Shown one piece after another: positions 35,622 to 47,860 of a stretch of 64,000 bases of DNA. Source of the DNA: Ciborinia camelliae (lineage: Eukaryota > Ascomycota > Leotiomycetes > Helotiales > Sclerotiniaceae); assembly GCA_025890175.1 (NCBI GenBank), contig JANPYM010000008.1:1107337-1171336 (forward strand), given 5' to 3'. Position numbers and translations under genes: made by a program. Positions within the stretch are counted from its first letter, which is position 1. Each line of letters starts with the position of its first letter. Under the pieces are notes generated by a model, which was given only the letters and a program-made list of their open reading frames with translations, made no database searches and was not told where the DNA came from.

Positions 35622-37532
35622 CTACCGTCCAAACTTCTTTAATTCTAGATATCTCAACGGCGGGAACACAATAGCCGTAAAGCCGATCGCCAGCCAATCC
35701 CCAATATCACCTCCATATTCGCCCCCAACCATTAGAGCAATAGGACCTGTGTACCAGATCTGATACATGCCCACGATCGCCCCGGAGAACCCAATCAGAA
35801 ACGACAATAGGGCCGCGAATCCAATCGGCAGCTTGCTTCTGTCATCATAAATGGTCCAGTCGAACGATTTCCCCGCTAGTTTGTGGAAGATGAAATACTC
35901 CTCCAGACTGATAGTAATCCAGGGGCAGATCCAATATGCCATCATTGGGAGAAAGTTTTCGAAGACTGTGTAGAGTTTGTTGCGACCGCAGACAGAGAGG
36001 ACGAGCTGTGGGGTTTGAGTTAGTATTTTCACGTATGGAATGGAGAGATGAATTGGGATGGAGAAAATTGGGCTTACCTCAACTGCTGTGATGAGAACAC
36101 ACCAGAACCAGCGAGGAACTTTACTTGCCCAGCGTCCAAGGACCTGTATTGTCAATGCAGCACTGTAGCTACATGGTGCGTTGTTGGTGATGGAACTTAG
36201 GGCAAGAATGACAACGCAGAAGCCACCGAAACCACCAAGGCCGCTAAAACAGGCATATAGAAGCGCACCAGACGAGACATTGTAGGCGTCACTCCATGCT
36301 GGGATGTTGGGCACACCAGTAGCAATGCCAACTCCAACGATGTTACAGAAAATTACTGAGACCCAGATGCCGGACCACGTGGACGCAAAGGTCATCCATT
36401 TGGGGTAATCTTTGGGGTAGTAGACATAAAAGTCGGCGCTGATGGCAGTAAACCCAATTATGCTAGCAAATATCAAGGCGAAGAACGAGCAGCGGTTAGC
36501 ATTGATGGTCCCGGAATCACCGACTGAAACTGCGCTGACATCGAAGTCCTGGCCAGTGCATCCAACAAGCACGAATATGACTATCGCCTGTGGGATATAT
36601 CCGAACCTGTTTATTCGTAAGTCTTTTGAACAACAGCAATTTACTAGTGGCTACGTTCTTACCTCTCGATTTTGTTCACATAATCAATTCCAAAAGTGGC
36701 GATCAAACCAATACAAAGTGCGGCGATGATGCATCCAACGGCCAAGCTCAAGCCCCCTCCATTAACTGCTGTAATCATTTGGCCAGTAATGATACACCCG
36801 ATGGTGCCAAAACCTACTTGCTGAACAATATTACAGCAGCATGCAATTTTTGAGGGCCAATAACCCATGAAATATCGTCCAATAATCTGTCAACGAACAA
36901 GAAAGGTTAGCTCACACTCAAACATTGATTGATACAAGGTTTCTTTCCAATAGTCCGGACTGCAGTCCGACAATGAAAGACTTCTTGATTCTTGAATCCA
37001 ATTAGGACATTTATATCATATGGAATATTCAATTACTTTCAGACATTGAAAGCTCACATCTAGTCTGCTGGTCCGGACTATTGGACACCCTGCCTTGATA
37101 TATGAGAAGCATACATACCTGAGTCCTGTTACCACTTTCCGGTCCAAAGGTCGCCATATACGCGATTGCACTTGAAGCGAGCGCATTCGCAAAGATGACA
37201 ATGCAGATACAATCCACCCAACCAAGACCATACACTAAAGGTCCAAGGAGCCCAACGATAATGTTCATAGCCTGCATGTTGATGCTGAACCATAGCGAGA
37301 ACATGTGGAAGTAGTCATGAAGCGGACGGGGCACATTCTTCTCGTCGTCCTTCACCCGCGTGACACCGCGGGCTTCAAGTCCCCAGAAGCCCAATATTCC
37401 CACGGATCTGGGGGAGTGAGCGCTGTCGTTTTCGGGAGATAGGGTGGATTTGCCATCGCGGTCTGTGGCGTTGTTGATGGTGGTGTGGACTTGTACTCCC
37501 TTCTCGGTATCATGCTCTGTAGCAGATTCCAT
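35622..37532 (-). CDS. NCS1-family purine/cytosine-type permease
   Basis: Four exons: 37532-37119, 36886-36663, 36606-36078 and 36005-35622. Introns are 232, 56 and 72 bp, all GT..AG; 516 aa. The N terminus is hydrophilic and cytosolic. About 12 hydrophobic segments follow, starting at FSLWFSINMQAMNIIVGLLGP. NCS1 hallmarks include GLEARGVTRV, the SLWFSINM..N segment, FGIDYVNKIERFGYIPQ and the C-terminal IGFTAIVFPPLRYLE. The closest style is the Fcy2 group of fungal purine-cytosine/H+ symporters of the plasma membrane. Exact substrate (cytosine, adenine, hypoxanthine or other) cannot be read from sequence alone. Intron 1 is unusually long because a MITE of ~158 bp (36935-37092) lies in it; without it the intron would be about 75 bp. 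Confidence 0.92.
36935..37092. mobile_element. MITE-like element, TIR family A, copy 2 (in permease intron 1)
   Basis: The left end caaggtttctttccaatag followed by tccggac and the right end gtccggactattggacaccc are inverted repeats. It lies wholly inside intron 1 of the permease. The interior is non-coding. ttgata occurs near both outer ends, but two extra bases on the right prevent a clean call of a target duplication. Confidence 0.8.
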
Positions 37533-37772
37533 GGTGAAAAATTATCTATGCTCAAAGTCAAGAAAGAACAAAGAGGAAAAAGTTTGGGGATGGAAGGATG
37601 GATATACCGACAGGATAAACTACCATATAGCAGCGGAATCGAGCTTATTTCCTTTCGTCGTTACTCCGCCAATTCGGCGACCGCACCTAAAAGGTTCCCC
37701 CAATGTTTATTGGGAGAAGAGCGTGCATATACATAAATGGAGACGAAATCTTGCATCCCGATTCCCCATTAG
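37533..37772. promoter_or_regulatory. Permease promoter with CCG-N6-CGG motif
   Basis: Upstream of the permease, ccg-ccaatt-cgg at 37666-37677 is an everted CGG pair with 6-base spacing, a layout bound by some Zn2Cys6 regulators. Assigning a regulator would be guesswork. Confidence 0.25.
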
Positions 37773-38078
37773 ATGACTGATACGAATCATACGATAGTTG
37801 ACGACGAGTGGGAACACCGCTTGAAGAAAATTGGATTTAGCCATAATGCGGAATATGGGGCCGATTCGTGGGACCTTGCAGGGTTATTAGGACCAGACCG
37901 CGCATATGGGAAGTGGATCCTGCAGTTTTTATTGGGGTTTGCCTATCTAGTCGAGACAATTGCTGCAGGCGACTCAGCGAGGGAATTTCAACCCCAACCC
38001 AGATTTACTGAAGTGCTTTCTATGCCTCCGCCAAAGCACAGACTTATCGTCGCGGAATGGAGGTTCATACACGGTTGA
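37773..38078 (+). CDS. Possible hypothetical protein
   Basis: 101 codons from ATG 37773 in divergent orientation to the permease. The sequence (HRLKKIGFSHNAEYGADSWDLAGLLGPDRAYGKWILQFLLGFAYLVETI) has one moderately hydrophobic helix and no family I recognise. It could be a small gene, a truncated exon or chance. Confidence 0.3.
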   Translation: MTDTNHTIVDDEWEHRLKKIGFSHNAEYGADSWDLAGLLGPDRAYGKWILQFLLGFAYLVETIAAGDSAREFQPQPRFTEVLSMPPPKHRLIVAEWRFIHG

Positions 38079-39087
38079 CAGCTTCAACCTGAATCGTGAG
38101 GATGCAGACTGCATCGAGGTTGTCTTCCTGAGATGTCAATATCAAGATACTTCTTTGATATCAGGACTTGTTCCTCGTTTGTATCTTTCTTATACACAAA
38201 AATGAAAACCAGCATACCAATTTCTTCTCTACTGGTAAAGCTTACAGTCCATATCATTTTTCTATCATTCAACTTGTGCAGTGTTGTAAGATGATTCCCG
38301 GAAGACGGACCGTCGTGACTGAATTGGTGGTCCTCGGTGTGATTGTACTCGCGCCGTAGGAGCTGGAATGCGAGTGCCTTTCAACCTTTTCTAAACCAAG
38401 GTATCTCTTCAACCGATTGAGCAGGTCCTGGCCATATAACACCGCTTCCAAGATGATTCGGCACAATGCTTCTGACTCAGTGAATAGCAACAAACCCGCG
38501 AGCCTCCTTAATAAACCCCAGCTCTTCCATTGGGGTGACTAGATGACATATTCTTCAATTTTTTATGTCAAACTAGTCTCCTTGATCAAGAGGAGCGGAG
38601 TACGGCAAATCTGATGAAGAAGTGGTTGGTAAATCTGCTACTGGCCGGTGCAGTTTCCCGCCACCTATCAAGCGATAAGTAGGGAGTTAATTGTTCAAAG
38701 AATTATTTATTACATTTCATAAACTATGCAACACCCACCACAAAATTTATCTGTATAAAATAGATGGTAAGACTCGCATTCATCATGAACTAAACCAACA
38801 CCACCTCCTCTAATCCCGCTATATATAACCATAATTACATGATGTACATAAAACCACATTTATTATACACTAGATGCAATAGACTCCAAAATCAAATCCG
38901 AAAAGTGACAAGCAATCGTATCCGAAAAAAGGGCGAAGAAGCAAAAAGAAGAATTGATCAATGAGAGGAAGTATTGAACCACACCCAATTTGAACGGATA
39001 AGCTTTTGATTTGGGGTCAAACGCGCTACCTATTAATCAATATTTTGTCAAAGACGTTTCGTTGTTGTGTATGGTGTTCTCGAACTC
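38079..39087. other. Intergenic region 3' of the ArAE-like gene
   Basis: Mostly the 3' flank of the minus-strand transporter. A minus-strand frame at 38269-38493 (LEAVLYGQDLLNRLKRYLGLEKV) looks mildly protein-like but lacks support. No repeat was seen. Confidence 0.4.
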
Positions 39088-42000
39088 TCAACCTCTTGTA
39101 GTACGTGGTGTAATTTGTCCGTCGAGAAACCCGTGAGCACTTACTCCATCGCGAGTGAGATCTTCGTATTCGTCTTCCAAGATGGGGTCGAAGCTGTGAG
39201 GTTGGAGAGTTAGAGATATTTTGGTATGGGGATGTAGAATGAGGAGGGACTCGGGAAAAGGAAGGGAAAGCAAGAAAAGAGGAGGAATGATAATACATAC
39301 CCTTGCTCTCCAACAATTTCCTTTGTGTATTTGCATAGTTGTTCTAATTGCGTTACGCATCCCGTAAGTGATTGACTGTAACCTAGAAATTTTTGTGTTA
39401 GCAGCCATCATCTAATACTAAAGGAGTACACAGGAGTTTCTGGAGAGCCTAAGGCCAAGTACATACTGTAACTATAAATTTGGGACCATTTTCTTCCTCC
39501 AGGCAAATTATCCACCATCCCATCTGAACTCTCCTTTTCTTTCTCCTTCCGTTTGCTATTTCTTTTGCTCCTCTTCGATTTCACAGATATACCACTAGAT
39601 GTCGCAGGAACATTCATAGACTCGAGGAGAGCCATGTGATCCAATAGGCGTTTTCGAGCTGATGCCGCGGATGGGAGATATCGCTATTTTCTTGTTAGTA
39701 ATTGAAGAATATCAGGTTGTTATAGAATAAAAGACTCACAGGAACCTTCCTATCGCCTCGCAATGCCCCAGCTAAAACATACAAATTCATGAGGATACAG
39801 GCGACGGCATCACGTCGAAAACCAAGTAGTGATTCAGATGCTTGCTCGTTCTCGGAAAGATAGTGTGGATGGAAGAATAGTGAGGATTGTCGTACGGAAA
39901 CAAGGTACTCGAAGAACCTTTCGCAGGCATCGATTAACGCCGAGTAGGGAAGTGTGTTAAAAGGACCGCGGAGGCGAATTTCGTGACGAGTGAGAGCCTA
40001 GAAGGTGTCAGCTTGGATGTGGGAATAAAGTGGAAGAACTAGTTCATACCAGCAATTGTCTTATCCTAACAAATCCTTCTCTCAGACGACCTTCAAGCAT
40101 TTCTAATGAAACATTAGTTTTACCTAAAGATTATATGGAAATTCACATACCAGATTGTTGCACATCTTTCACACCTGGTTCTTCTCCATTTTCATAATAT
40201 ACGTATTTCGCCACCACACCTGAGGTCGTCAGCAAAGCGTGTGTGAAGATGTTCGGAATGTAACTTACCTCTATAAATTATACTGGAGTAAATAAGCATC
40301 GACGACAACGCCTTCCTCAATTCATGTCTCGCAACAAATGGCCAAAGGAACCAATTCACGACTACGGCAGAAACAGTACCAACCATGAAAGCAACTCCAC
40401 GAGTCCATGCCACAGTGACGACTGAGATGTTATCGGGGGCTGTATATGCACCCAATGAAACTATCACAAATGAGATGCAACCTACAATCCCTGAACGAGG
40501 ATGAGGACTTTGGGTGAATCGGTACATCATCGGAATCATGAAGATAACTGCAAATACAGCCATAACGTATGGATTTCCATTACCAGCGCCATAAGCTATA
40601 CCTCCCCATACAGCACCAAGTATAGCACAAAAAGCTCGGGTTACTAAATCTTGGATATTTCCACCAACCCTGCTGGAAGTCAGTTCAATGCCTAATCTTG
40701 GTCGAAGAGTTGAGACTCGCCTTGGATGCATCATTATCCAGACCATTATAACCGCCCACCAACTTTCATATTTGTTCCACCAGTCTCTACTCTGATTTAG
40801 CCACGCTGGCACTGACAAAAGAGAAGTTACGATCGCCACTTTAAACGCAAATCTAGTCTCGAAGCCTTGTAAGCGATGCAAGACTTTCCAAGTTTTGTAT
40901 CTCAGGCGTTTCTGTCTGGAAACTTGTGAATTCTTATCCATTGCAATGTCTTCTTCCTCTGCATACGTCCCACGAGTGTCGATAGGTTCGAGATCATCAT
41001 AATTCTCTTCTTCCTCTGTGCCCCTTTTCTTTCGAGGAGCGGGCTTATAAACATTTGCCATTCCTTTCATTGTCTTGGCAAGTTCTCTTTGACTTCGGAA
41101 AAAGAAGCCTGCCGTTACACCTCCTCGGTCATGTCGTACTTGTTCATTGGTACGTTGAAGAGCTTTACCAAATGGATAAGATGGTAGATAGATTCGCCAA
41201 CCAGGACGCCTTTGCTGCATTTCGTTCACTTTGATGAGGAGAGCTTCGGCGTTGTTTGCCGCTTGCCTGATAGGATGAACAAAAAGGAATATTTCGACAA
41301 CTTCCGGGTGGTCGGAATATGTTGGAGGTAACTTTGGGTTTCGAAGCAACCTATGATTTTTCTCGATCAGTACACCTCATTGCAAAATAAACAGTGAAAA
41401 TCTGATCCGAATGCTGAAATCATTAGGAAAATAGTGGATTTTCGAATATACTTGAGCCTCAATGTTCTGAACGAATTCCATAGTTCAAGTAAATATTCTA
41501 TGCAACCCGAATAGAATATTTCGAACAAACTCAACAATCAAAGGGGTTCAATGATCTCCTTCTGTTGGATTACAATCCGAACTATAGAAACCCTTGGACA
41601 GTGAGATGTGCCATTTCAAAGAACCCGACTTTGTAGACAATTCAGGAAATAAAAAAGACCCAATACATACTGCTCTTCTTCGTCGTCATATTTTATCTTG
41701 GCTTTTCTAATACTTGTTATCGCACCCACAATATCAGAAGAAACATCCTTGGGAGGCCCAAGGAATGCCCTGTGCCCAGACATGTCCATCAACACAGCAT
41801 CGCATCGTTGTAATGCCGTTTTTACACATGACAGTAAGTTCTTTGTAGGTTCTGCAAGTTTACCAGCAACTAACTGTACTGCTCGATCCTCCTCGGTATT
41901 TAATCTTTGAAATTTTGGGCGTCGTGGACCATCAATGTTAATCACCGAAGGAGATTGAAATCGTCGAATACTGAGTACTGATACGGCTGGCGACAAAGGT

Positions 42001-43591
42001 ATGTCGGAATCTTCCTCTTTATCGCTATCATCAAACAAATGCGATTCCATACGGAGAGATAATAGAGATCTTATCACTGCTTGCATGAGATTCCGCAATG
42101 CCATAACATCCGAGGGCTTGAAGCGGGTAATAGAAATATCAAGAACCAAATCTCTGTACGCTTGTGAGAGATTGACAAAAGTAAATGCCAATTGCCTATG
42201 CATAGTTACCGGTTCTGGTTGTGGGAGTTGGAGTCCCTTTTGCATGGTTTCGAAGGCATTGTGTAAGCTCACAGCCAACGATCTTGCGCCGGCATCAGGA
42301 ATCACCTTGACTGTGTTAGCAAAGCCTTACAAGAGAAGTAAATCCTTGATCGGATCCGGAATAAGCTGATTTTCTACCAAGCTCCAAATATGGGTAGAAC
42401 TCGACAAGAGAAGTAGATAGCAGCAATGTCACGAACAAAAGCTTTGCCGGATCAATGTACCAAAAGAATTATACTTACAATACAACACACCAAGAGGGCA
42501 ATGGCCTGCCCAAGCAACCACGGTATGGCATATTCGAATAACCCCCTCCAAGAAGTAGTCTTAGAAGTATCGGCAAGGCAGATATAAAGTACCGCCATGC
42601 CAGCACATAACACCATCTGGTACAGTCTGATATAATACGAACGAAGTGCCGCGATGGTCCCCATGAAGATAACAAGGAAAGCCGCCAAGATTCCTCCATA
42701 TCCTCTGCTAGCAACAGGCGTGGAATCTGATACCCAAAGTGCAAAGGCTCCCCATCCTAGCCCTCCTGCAGTTCCAAAGATTGTTGATATGGTGCCATCA
42801 ATTTGGGCCCCAACACTTCGTCCTGAGTGGTTGATGATTGCGGATATAACCATAATATAATTGTAACGACCAAGCCAATTTCTGATGACAGAAACCAAAC
42901 ATAGGACGTAAGAGATAAAGAAAGGTAGAAATGACTTGGTAAGCTTGATGCCAGCTCGTGTGGTCACCAATTGTCTGGAAATTTCCTTAATTCCATGCCA
43001 TTGTCTCGGGAAGAAATGTTTCAATGACAATGGATGCTTCTTCTTGAATGCTGCTGGTAATGTGAATTCTGCATCTCTCATAAGTTCTTCATGACTTGTT
43101 TTCGATGGCTTGAAGAATGTAGCATCAAAGAATCCATCTCTCAATTCTTCAACGCCATAAGTTTCGAGATCTAAATTAAAATCTTGTAGGAGGTCCGATA
43201 AATGACTCATGTGACTATAACTATGACTATGACGACTGAGACTGAAACTGCTTCTAGGAGAAGCTGGATTTGATGTTGGGGGACTTTTGATAGAACCGGG
43301 TCTCGAACCGGCGAGGGATCTTGATCGTCGTGGAGTATATGATCCCATATAAATACTAGCAGCTGGGGATTTGGTTTGACTTCCTTCTGGCTCTTGTAAT
43401 CGAATGTGTCTATCATTAATATTTGCAAATCTTCGATGAAGACGTGATCCATCATCTGCTGCAATTGAATCTCTTTCTCGTTGACCAAACCTGGGCGGTG
43501 TGAAGGAGGGTGATGCGAAAATTATATGAGGAGGGGATGGCGGAGGAGATAATTGATTGTTATCTTCACTGTCGTCTCTGGAAGAAGCCAT
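39088..43591 (-). CDS. ArAE/FUSC-type membrane transporter (Bre4-like, DUF2421 family)
   Basis: Nine exons by manual splicing: 43591-42479, 42305-41671, 41350-40269, 40219-40151, 40102-40050, 39997-39740, 39683-39467, 39382-39301 and 39193-39088; 1204 aa. Every junction keeps frame. The start is ATG 43591; the frame extends further only via non-ATG codons. Order: a Ser/Pro-rich cytosolic N terminus (~1-150), a first 6-TM block (SFLPFFISYVLCLVSVIRNW to IPWLLGQAIALLVCCI) that joins VIPDAGARSLAVSLHNAF across intron 1, a long cytosolic domain, then a second TM block (YESWWAVIMVWIMMHPRRVSTLRPRLG to VVNWFLWPFVARHELRKAL) and a C-terminal DUF2421-like region. The family is named after yeast Bre4 (brefeldin A sensitivity) and resembles aromatic acid exporters; substrates are unproven. 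It is divergent from the sirtuin. Intron 2 (320 bp) is long and could hide a small exon. Confidence 0.88.
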
Positions 43592-44603
43592 TGTATAATG
43601 GGGGATGAAAAGAAGAAAGGGGGAAACTACAGTATGACGCAAATGAGACTATTCAGAAGACGATTTAGATGCATTGCCGGATTCCATTTGAGATGGAAGC
43701 ATTGATACCGGTACTCGGATACTCCGTAGAAGAATAGAATTATTTACATATTATTATCAATTACAGTATATTGATAAAAGTTCCACCTTCACGTCTCCAC
43801 TTTCTACTGGCTGGGGCACGGGGGAGGTTGGAAAATAAGATGGGGATTTGGGAAATCATGTTCCCATCATAATTATGATTGGGCGAGCGAGCATCAAGGA
43901 AGGGAAGAACTTAAAAAATACCCACATTGGGCAATTCAAAGTCGACGGGACCGGGAGGGTTCCAAGGTTGATGATATCTGTACCCGTTCCAGTCTAGCTA
44001 GCTATTCGAGTTCTGTGATGACTTTTTATTAACCAATCAAATCATTTACAACTTGTACTTTATTTAAATTCGAACCAATCAATCAACCATTATCGCTCAA
44101 TTCAGATCAATTCAGATCACGGGCAATTCAGATCAATTCAATTCAATTACTAGGTAATATCGATCGATCACCTGATTAGGGGGTTTGTATTTGTATTTGT
44201 ATTTGTAATTGTTTATATATTTACCTAATATTCATATTTATAGGTAGGTATAGATAAATAATAAATTATAATATCCTCTTATCAACCAACCGGGCAAACT
44301 CCAATATCAATTGAACTACTAGCTGGGTACAGAAGTTGAATGACTAATCATTCCGCGATCAAAGTGCAATTTTTATCGGCTACCGTACTACTAGCTATAC
44401 TAGTTTTCCCACACATAATTTATTTCAATAATCCTTTCGATTACCTATTGTGTGCTTGCTCCCAATCCAGGCTGGTCACTTTGGAAATCATCTCCACACT
44501 TCATCCATCATCCATCCACTCCACTCCACTTCCCTCTCCTAAATCTCCCAATCTCTTTCACTCCTCAAACCTCAAACCTCAAGATTGGTCAACCCAACCC
44601 AAC
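43592..44603. promoter_or_regulatory. Divergent promoter of the ArAE-like gene and the sirtuin
   Basis: A 1.0-kb shared upstream region. It contains direct repeats of attcagatca (about 44099-44150), a gtatttgtatttgta tract near 44190, and a pyrimidine/ccatccact-rich leader just before the sirtuin ATG. No known operator was identified. Confidence 0.45.
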
Positions 44604-46194
44604 ATGAGTTCCGCTACATTAAATGGTGTAGGCTCTGTCCCTAAGTCACCAGTATCGAAAATTATCAATTTGGTGTCCGACGATGAAGATTCAGAAAATG
44701 ATGATGTAACGCTACATGAAATCTCTGGCATGTCACACCACCAAAGTGCATTACCACAGGATGTCGATGCAGCTTTGAGTGAGAACAAAAACAGCTCAGG
44801 AGATGAACAGGAAGAAGAAGAAGAAGATGATGATGATGACGATGATGGCGACGATGACAGCGATGACGATGACAGTCTTCTTGAAGATTTTATCGAAGGT
44901 TTAACTGATGAAACAATATTTGACAATCGTAAGTTTACCTTCATCCCCTGATCGTCAACCGCTCTAAAAATAGATATCAGAATCTTATCCTGAGAAATGT
45001 ACCCGTGAGGAAGGAAAGAAATATCGTAGTGATCTTCGAAGACTCGGACCTCGAGAATTCTGTCGAGTCACTGTCGAGTCGGGCGCCATTACCGCCAAGA
45101 AACTATTGACTGCGTTTGCTGTCCGCCCACCAAGCCAGCTTGACGGCCAGCCAGATCAAGTATACTATCAACTTTTGAGTTATGCTTTACGCCGTGAGTT
45201 GATGAAGCGTTTGAAGCTTCCACAGTATAACAGCGTCGCCGATGCTGTAAATCTCATTAAACATGCCAAGAAGATCATTGTCCTCACTGGCGCTGGCATT
45301 TCTACTTCTCTCGGCATACCCGATTTCAGATCTCCCAATGGATTGTACGCGAGGTTGGAAGGCGAAGGTATTGTTGATGATCCTCAGGATGTATTCAATA
45401 TTGAAGTGTTCAAAGACGACCCAACAATATTTTTTGGTGTTGCCAGGGACATGCTGCCATCAACTGTGGAATATAGTCCAACTCATCAATTCATTTGGCT
45501 TTTACAAAACAAAGGCAAATTGCTCACCAACTACACACAAAATATTGACAACATTGAAAGCAACGCGGGAATTCTTGCGGAAAATCTCATTCAGTGTCAC
45601 GGATCATTCGCAACCGCCACATGTCAAGATTGCGAACACAAGATAAAAGGAAAAGAAATCTACAAAGACATCATAAACGGCCAGGTCCCACGATGCGAAA
45701 AGTGCATATTATCCCCCCCACAAACCAAAACTCTCAAACGTAAGCGGTCTTGGGAGAGTGGTTACAGGAAGCGTCAACGATCTAGCGACGACGATATCCC
45801 CGAATTTGGCATCATGAAGCCGGATATCACCTTCTTCGGTGAACAACTACCCGATACTTTCTCCGACCGACTGAGCAAAATTGACAAGGACCAAGTTGAC
45901 CTTGTCATTACTATTGGTACATCCTTAAAGGTTGCGCCGGTCAGCGAGGTGATACCGTATCTACCAAGCAACGTACCGCAAATACAAATTAATCTGGATC
46001 CCGTAACTCATCTCGAATTCGATATTGATCTTGTTGGCGAGTGTGATATTGTTATCTCAGAATTGTGCAGGAATCTGGGATGGAACCTCGAGCATAAGAT
46101 GATTCCGAAAGATCAGAAAATTGAAATTACCCCGACGCCCGGATATTCCAATCGACACGAGTTCAAGCAGTTGCACCCTGTGAAGACCAAATGA
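44604..46194 (+). CDS. NAD-dependent protein deacetylase, Sir2/Hst1-type sirtuin
   Basis: Two exons: 44604-44928 and 44981-46194, with a 52-bp intron (gtaag..atatcag); the second AG is required to keep frame (DN-QSYPEKC). The product is 512 aa. The N terminus is acidic, with an Asp/Glu run at about residues 70-95. A region before the core (RLGPREFCRVTVESGAITAKKL) is typical of nuclear class I sirtuins. The catalytic core has TGAGIS (G212 region), DFRS, NYTQNIDNIE, catalytic H315 (QCHGSF), zinc cysteines C323/C326 and C347/C350, and IGTSLKVAPV. Expected role: nuclear histone/protein deacetylation and silencing; effects on secondary metabolism are known for fungal homologues. Convergent with PMC1. 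Confidence 0.94.
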
Positions 46195-47013
46195 GGGCTG
46201 CCGTTTGGCTTACGGATAAGATATAATTTTTGCATTGCATGCGCACTACCCGATTTCACATACAGTATCGACACAACAAATTGGCAGAAGAAAAATAGAT
46301 CAGATGTACACACGACCACGATTTTGAAAAAACGCCGCCAATAGTGATGAGCACTTTCGACACAAATCACCTCAGCGACACCGTCTACAAAAGTGCTCTT
46401 ACTTTCACACCTTCTCAATTACAAACATAGACCGAACGCCTCCTATCTTGAATTCCTCATTTCTCTCTGCAAACAACACGGCATTTTCGGCAAATCTTCA
46501 CCTGATGTTCTTATTCGCTATTTGTCCATGAACAAATAATTATGAAGACAGAATTTCTTTTTTCCCCTGGCACATTATGAAAATCTAAAGAAATGTTGAA
46601 AATAGAATATGTACTGAGCGGGCTCACATAGATTTCTTATTTCTTTGAACTTTGTGGAGTCTAGTATGTTTAAGAATGGGTACGGACGGAGTTTTTCATG
46701 GGTATCATAGGGAAGCGCAAGGGGTTCTGGATGGCGTCCTTTTTCTTGTTGCTTGGGTTCTTGTGGAATCTGGATGGATGGATGGGATGGGATGGGATTT
46801 CCTTTGGAATATGGATGTATGGGAGGGCTACACATATAGTTATGTAGGTAGGTAGGCACATAAATAAATCACCAATTAATCGAAGCGCAACAGAATAGCA
46901 TCGCATGACCCGGTCCCATTTCCCCAGTGCCTGAATTGTGTAATGGCATTCCATGTCATCTTTGCATCCACCCACCCACCCATTTCCGAAACCCCTTTCT
47001 TTTCCCCCCAACT

Positions 47014-47346
47014 CATTTAACTCATCAAACTCATCAAACTCATCAAACTCATCAAACTCATCAAACTCATCAAACTCATCAAACTCATCAAACTCATCAA
47101 ACTTATCAAACTCATCAAACTCATCAAACTCATCAAACTCATCAAACTCATCAAACTCATCAAACTCATCAAACTCATCAAACTCATCAAACTCATCAAA
47201 CTCATCAAACTCATCAAACTCATCAAACTCATCAAACTCATCAAACTCATCAAACTCATCAAACTCATCAAACTCATCAAACTCATCAAACTCATCAAAC
47301 TCATCAAACTCATCAAACTCATCAAACTCATCAAACTCATCCAATT
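47014..47346. repeat. 9-bp minisatellite (actcatcaa)n, about 36 copies
   Basis: Nearly perfect head-to-tail copies with one visible variant (acttatcaa near 47100). Because the unit is three codons long without a stop in most frames, several frames stay open, giving poly-(FDE), poly-(THQ) and poly-(SNS) artefacts. Confidence 0.97.
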
Positions 47347-47648
47347 CATCTTCATCTCCCCTCCCTCCCGCCTGAATTAATAAGTTATTTACCTACCTAC
47401 CTACCTACCTTACCTATCTACCCCTCGCTTTTCTTTCCACGGGATTACTATTCGGATTCGGATTGAAAATTACCTACCTAGGTATTATTAGACGCATCGT
47501 ATCGCATCGCGTCCCCCCCCCCCCCAAATTTCCCATGTAGAATAGATATTGGGATTATATGGATTTGGTAATATAGGACTCACGATTGAGCGAGTACTTA
47601 AGTGAAGAGGAAAGAGGAAATGGTATTTGTATTTAACTATATTACATC

Positions 47649-47860
47649 AGGGAAGGAAGGGAAGGAAGGGAAGGAAGGGAAGGAAGGGAAGGAAGGGAAG
47701 GAAGGGAAGGAAGGGAAGGAAGGGAAGGAAGGGAAGGAAGGGAAGGAAGGGAAGGAAGGGAAGGAAGGGAAGGAAGGGAAGGAAGGGAAGGAAGGGAAGG
47801 AAGGGAAGGAAGGGAAGGAAGGGAAGGAAGGGAAGGAAGGGAAGGAAGGGAAGGAAGTGA
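47649..47860. repeat. 9-bp minisatellite (gggaaggaa)n, about 23 copies
   Basis: A purine-only strand-asymmetric array, translating as poly-(GKE) or poly-(GRK). It ends in two gaagtgaat variants. Such a homopurine tract could adopt triplex DNA. Confidence 0.97.

Noticed and set aside
44340..44603. N-terminal extension of the sirtuin frame
   Set aside because: The frame is open upstream, but the ATG at 44604 follows a typical C/T-rich fungal leader and the extension is low-complexity and not sirtuin-like.
46670..47344. Long minus-strand frame with poly-(FDE)
   Set aside because: The frame is the translation of the 9-bp minisatellite plus flanking spacer. Overlapping frames on both strands are equally open, and no domain is present.
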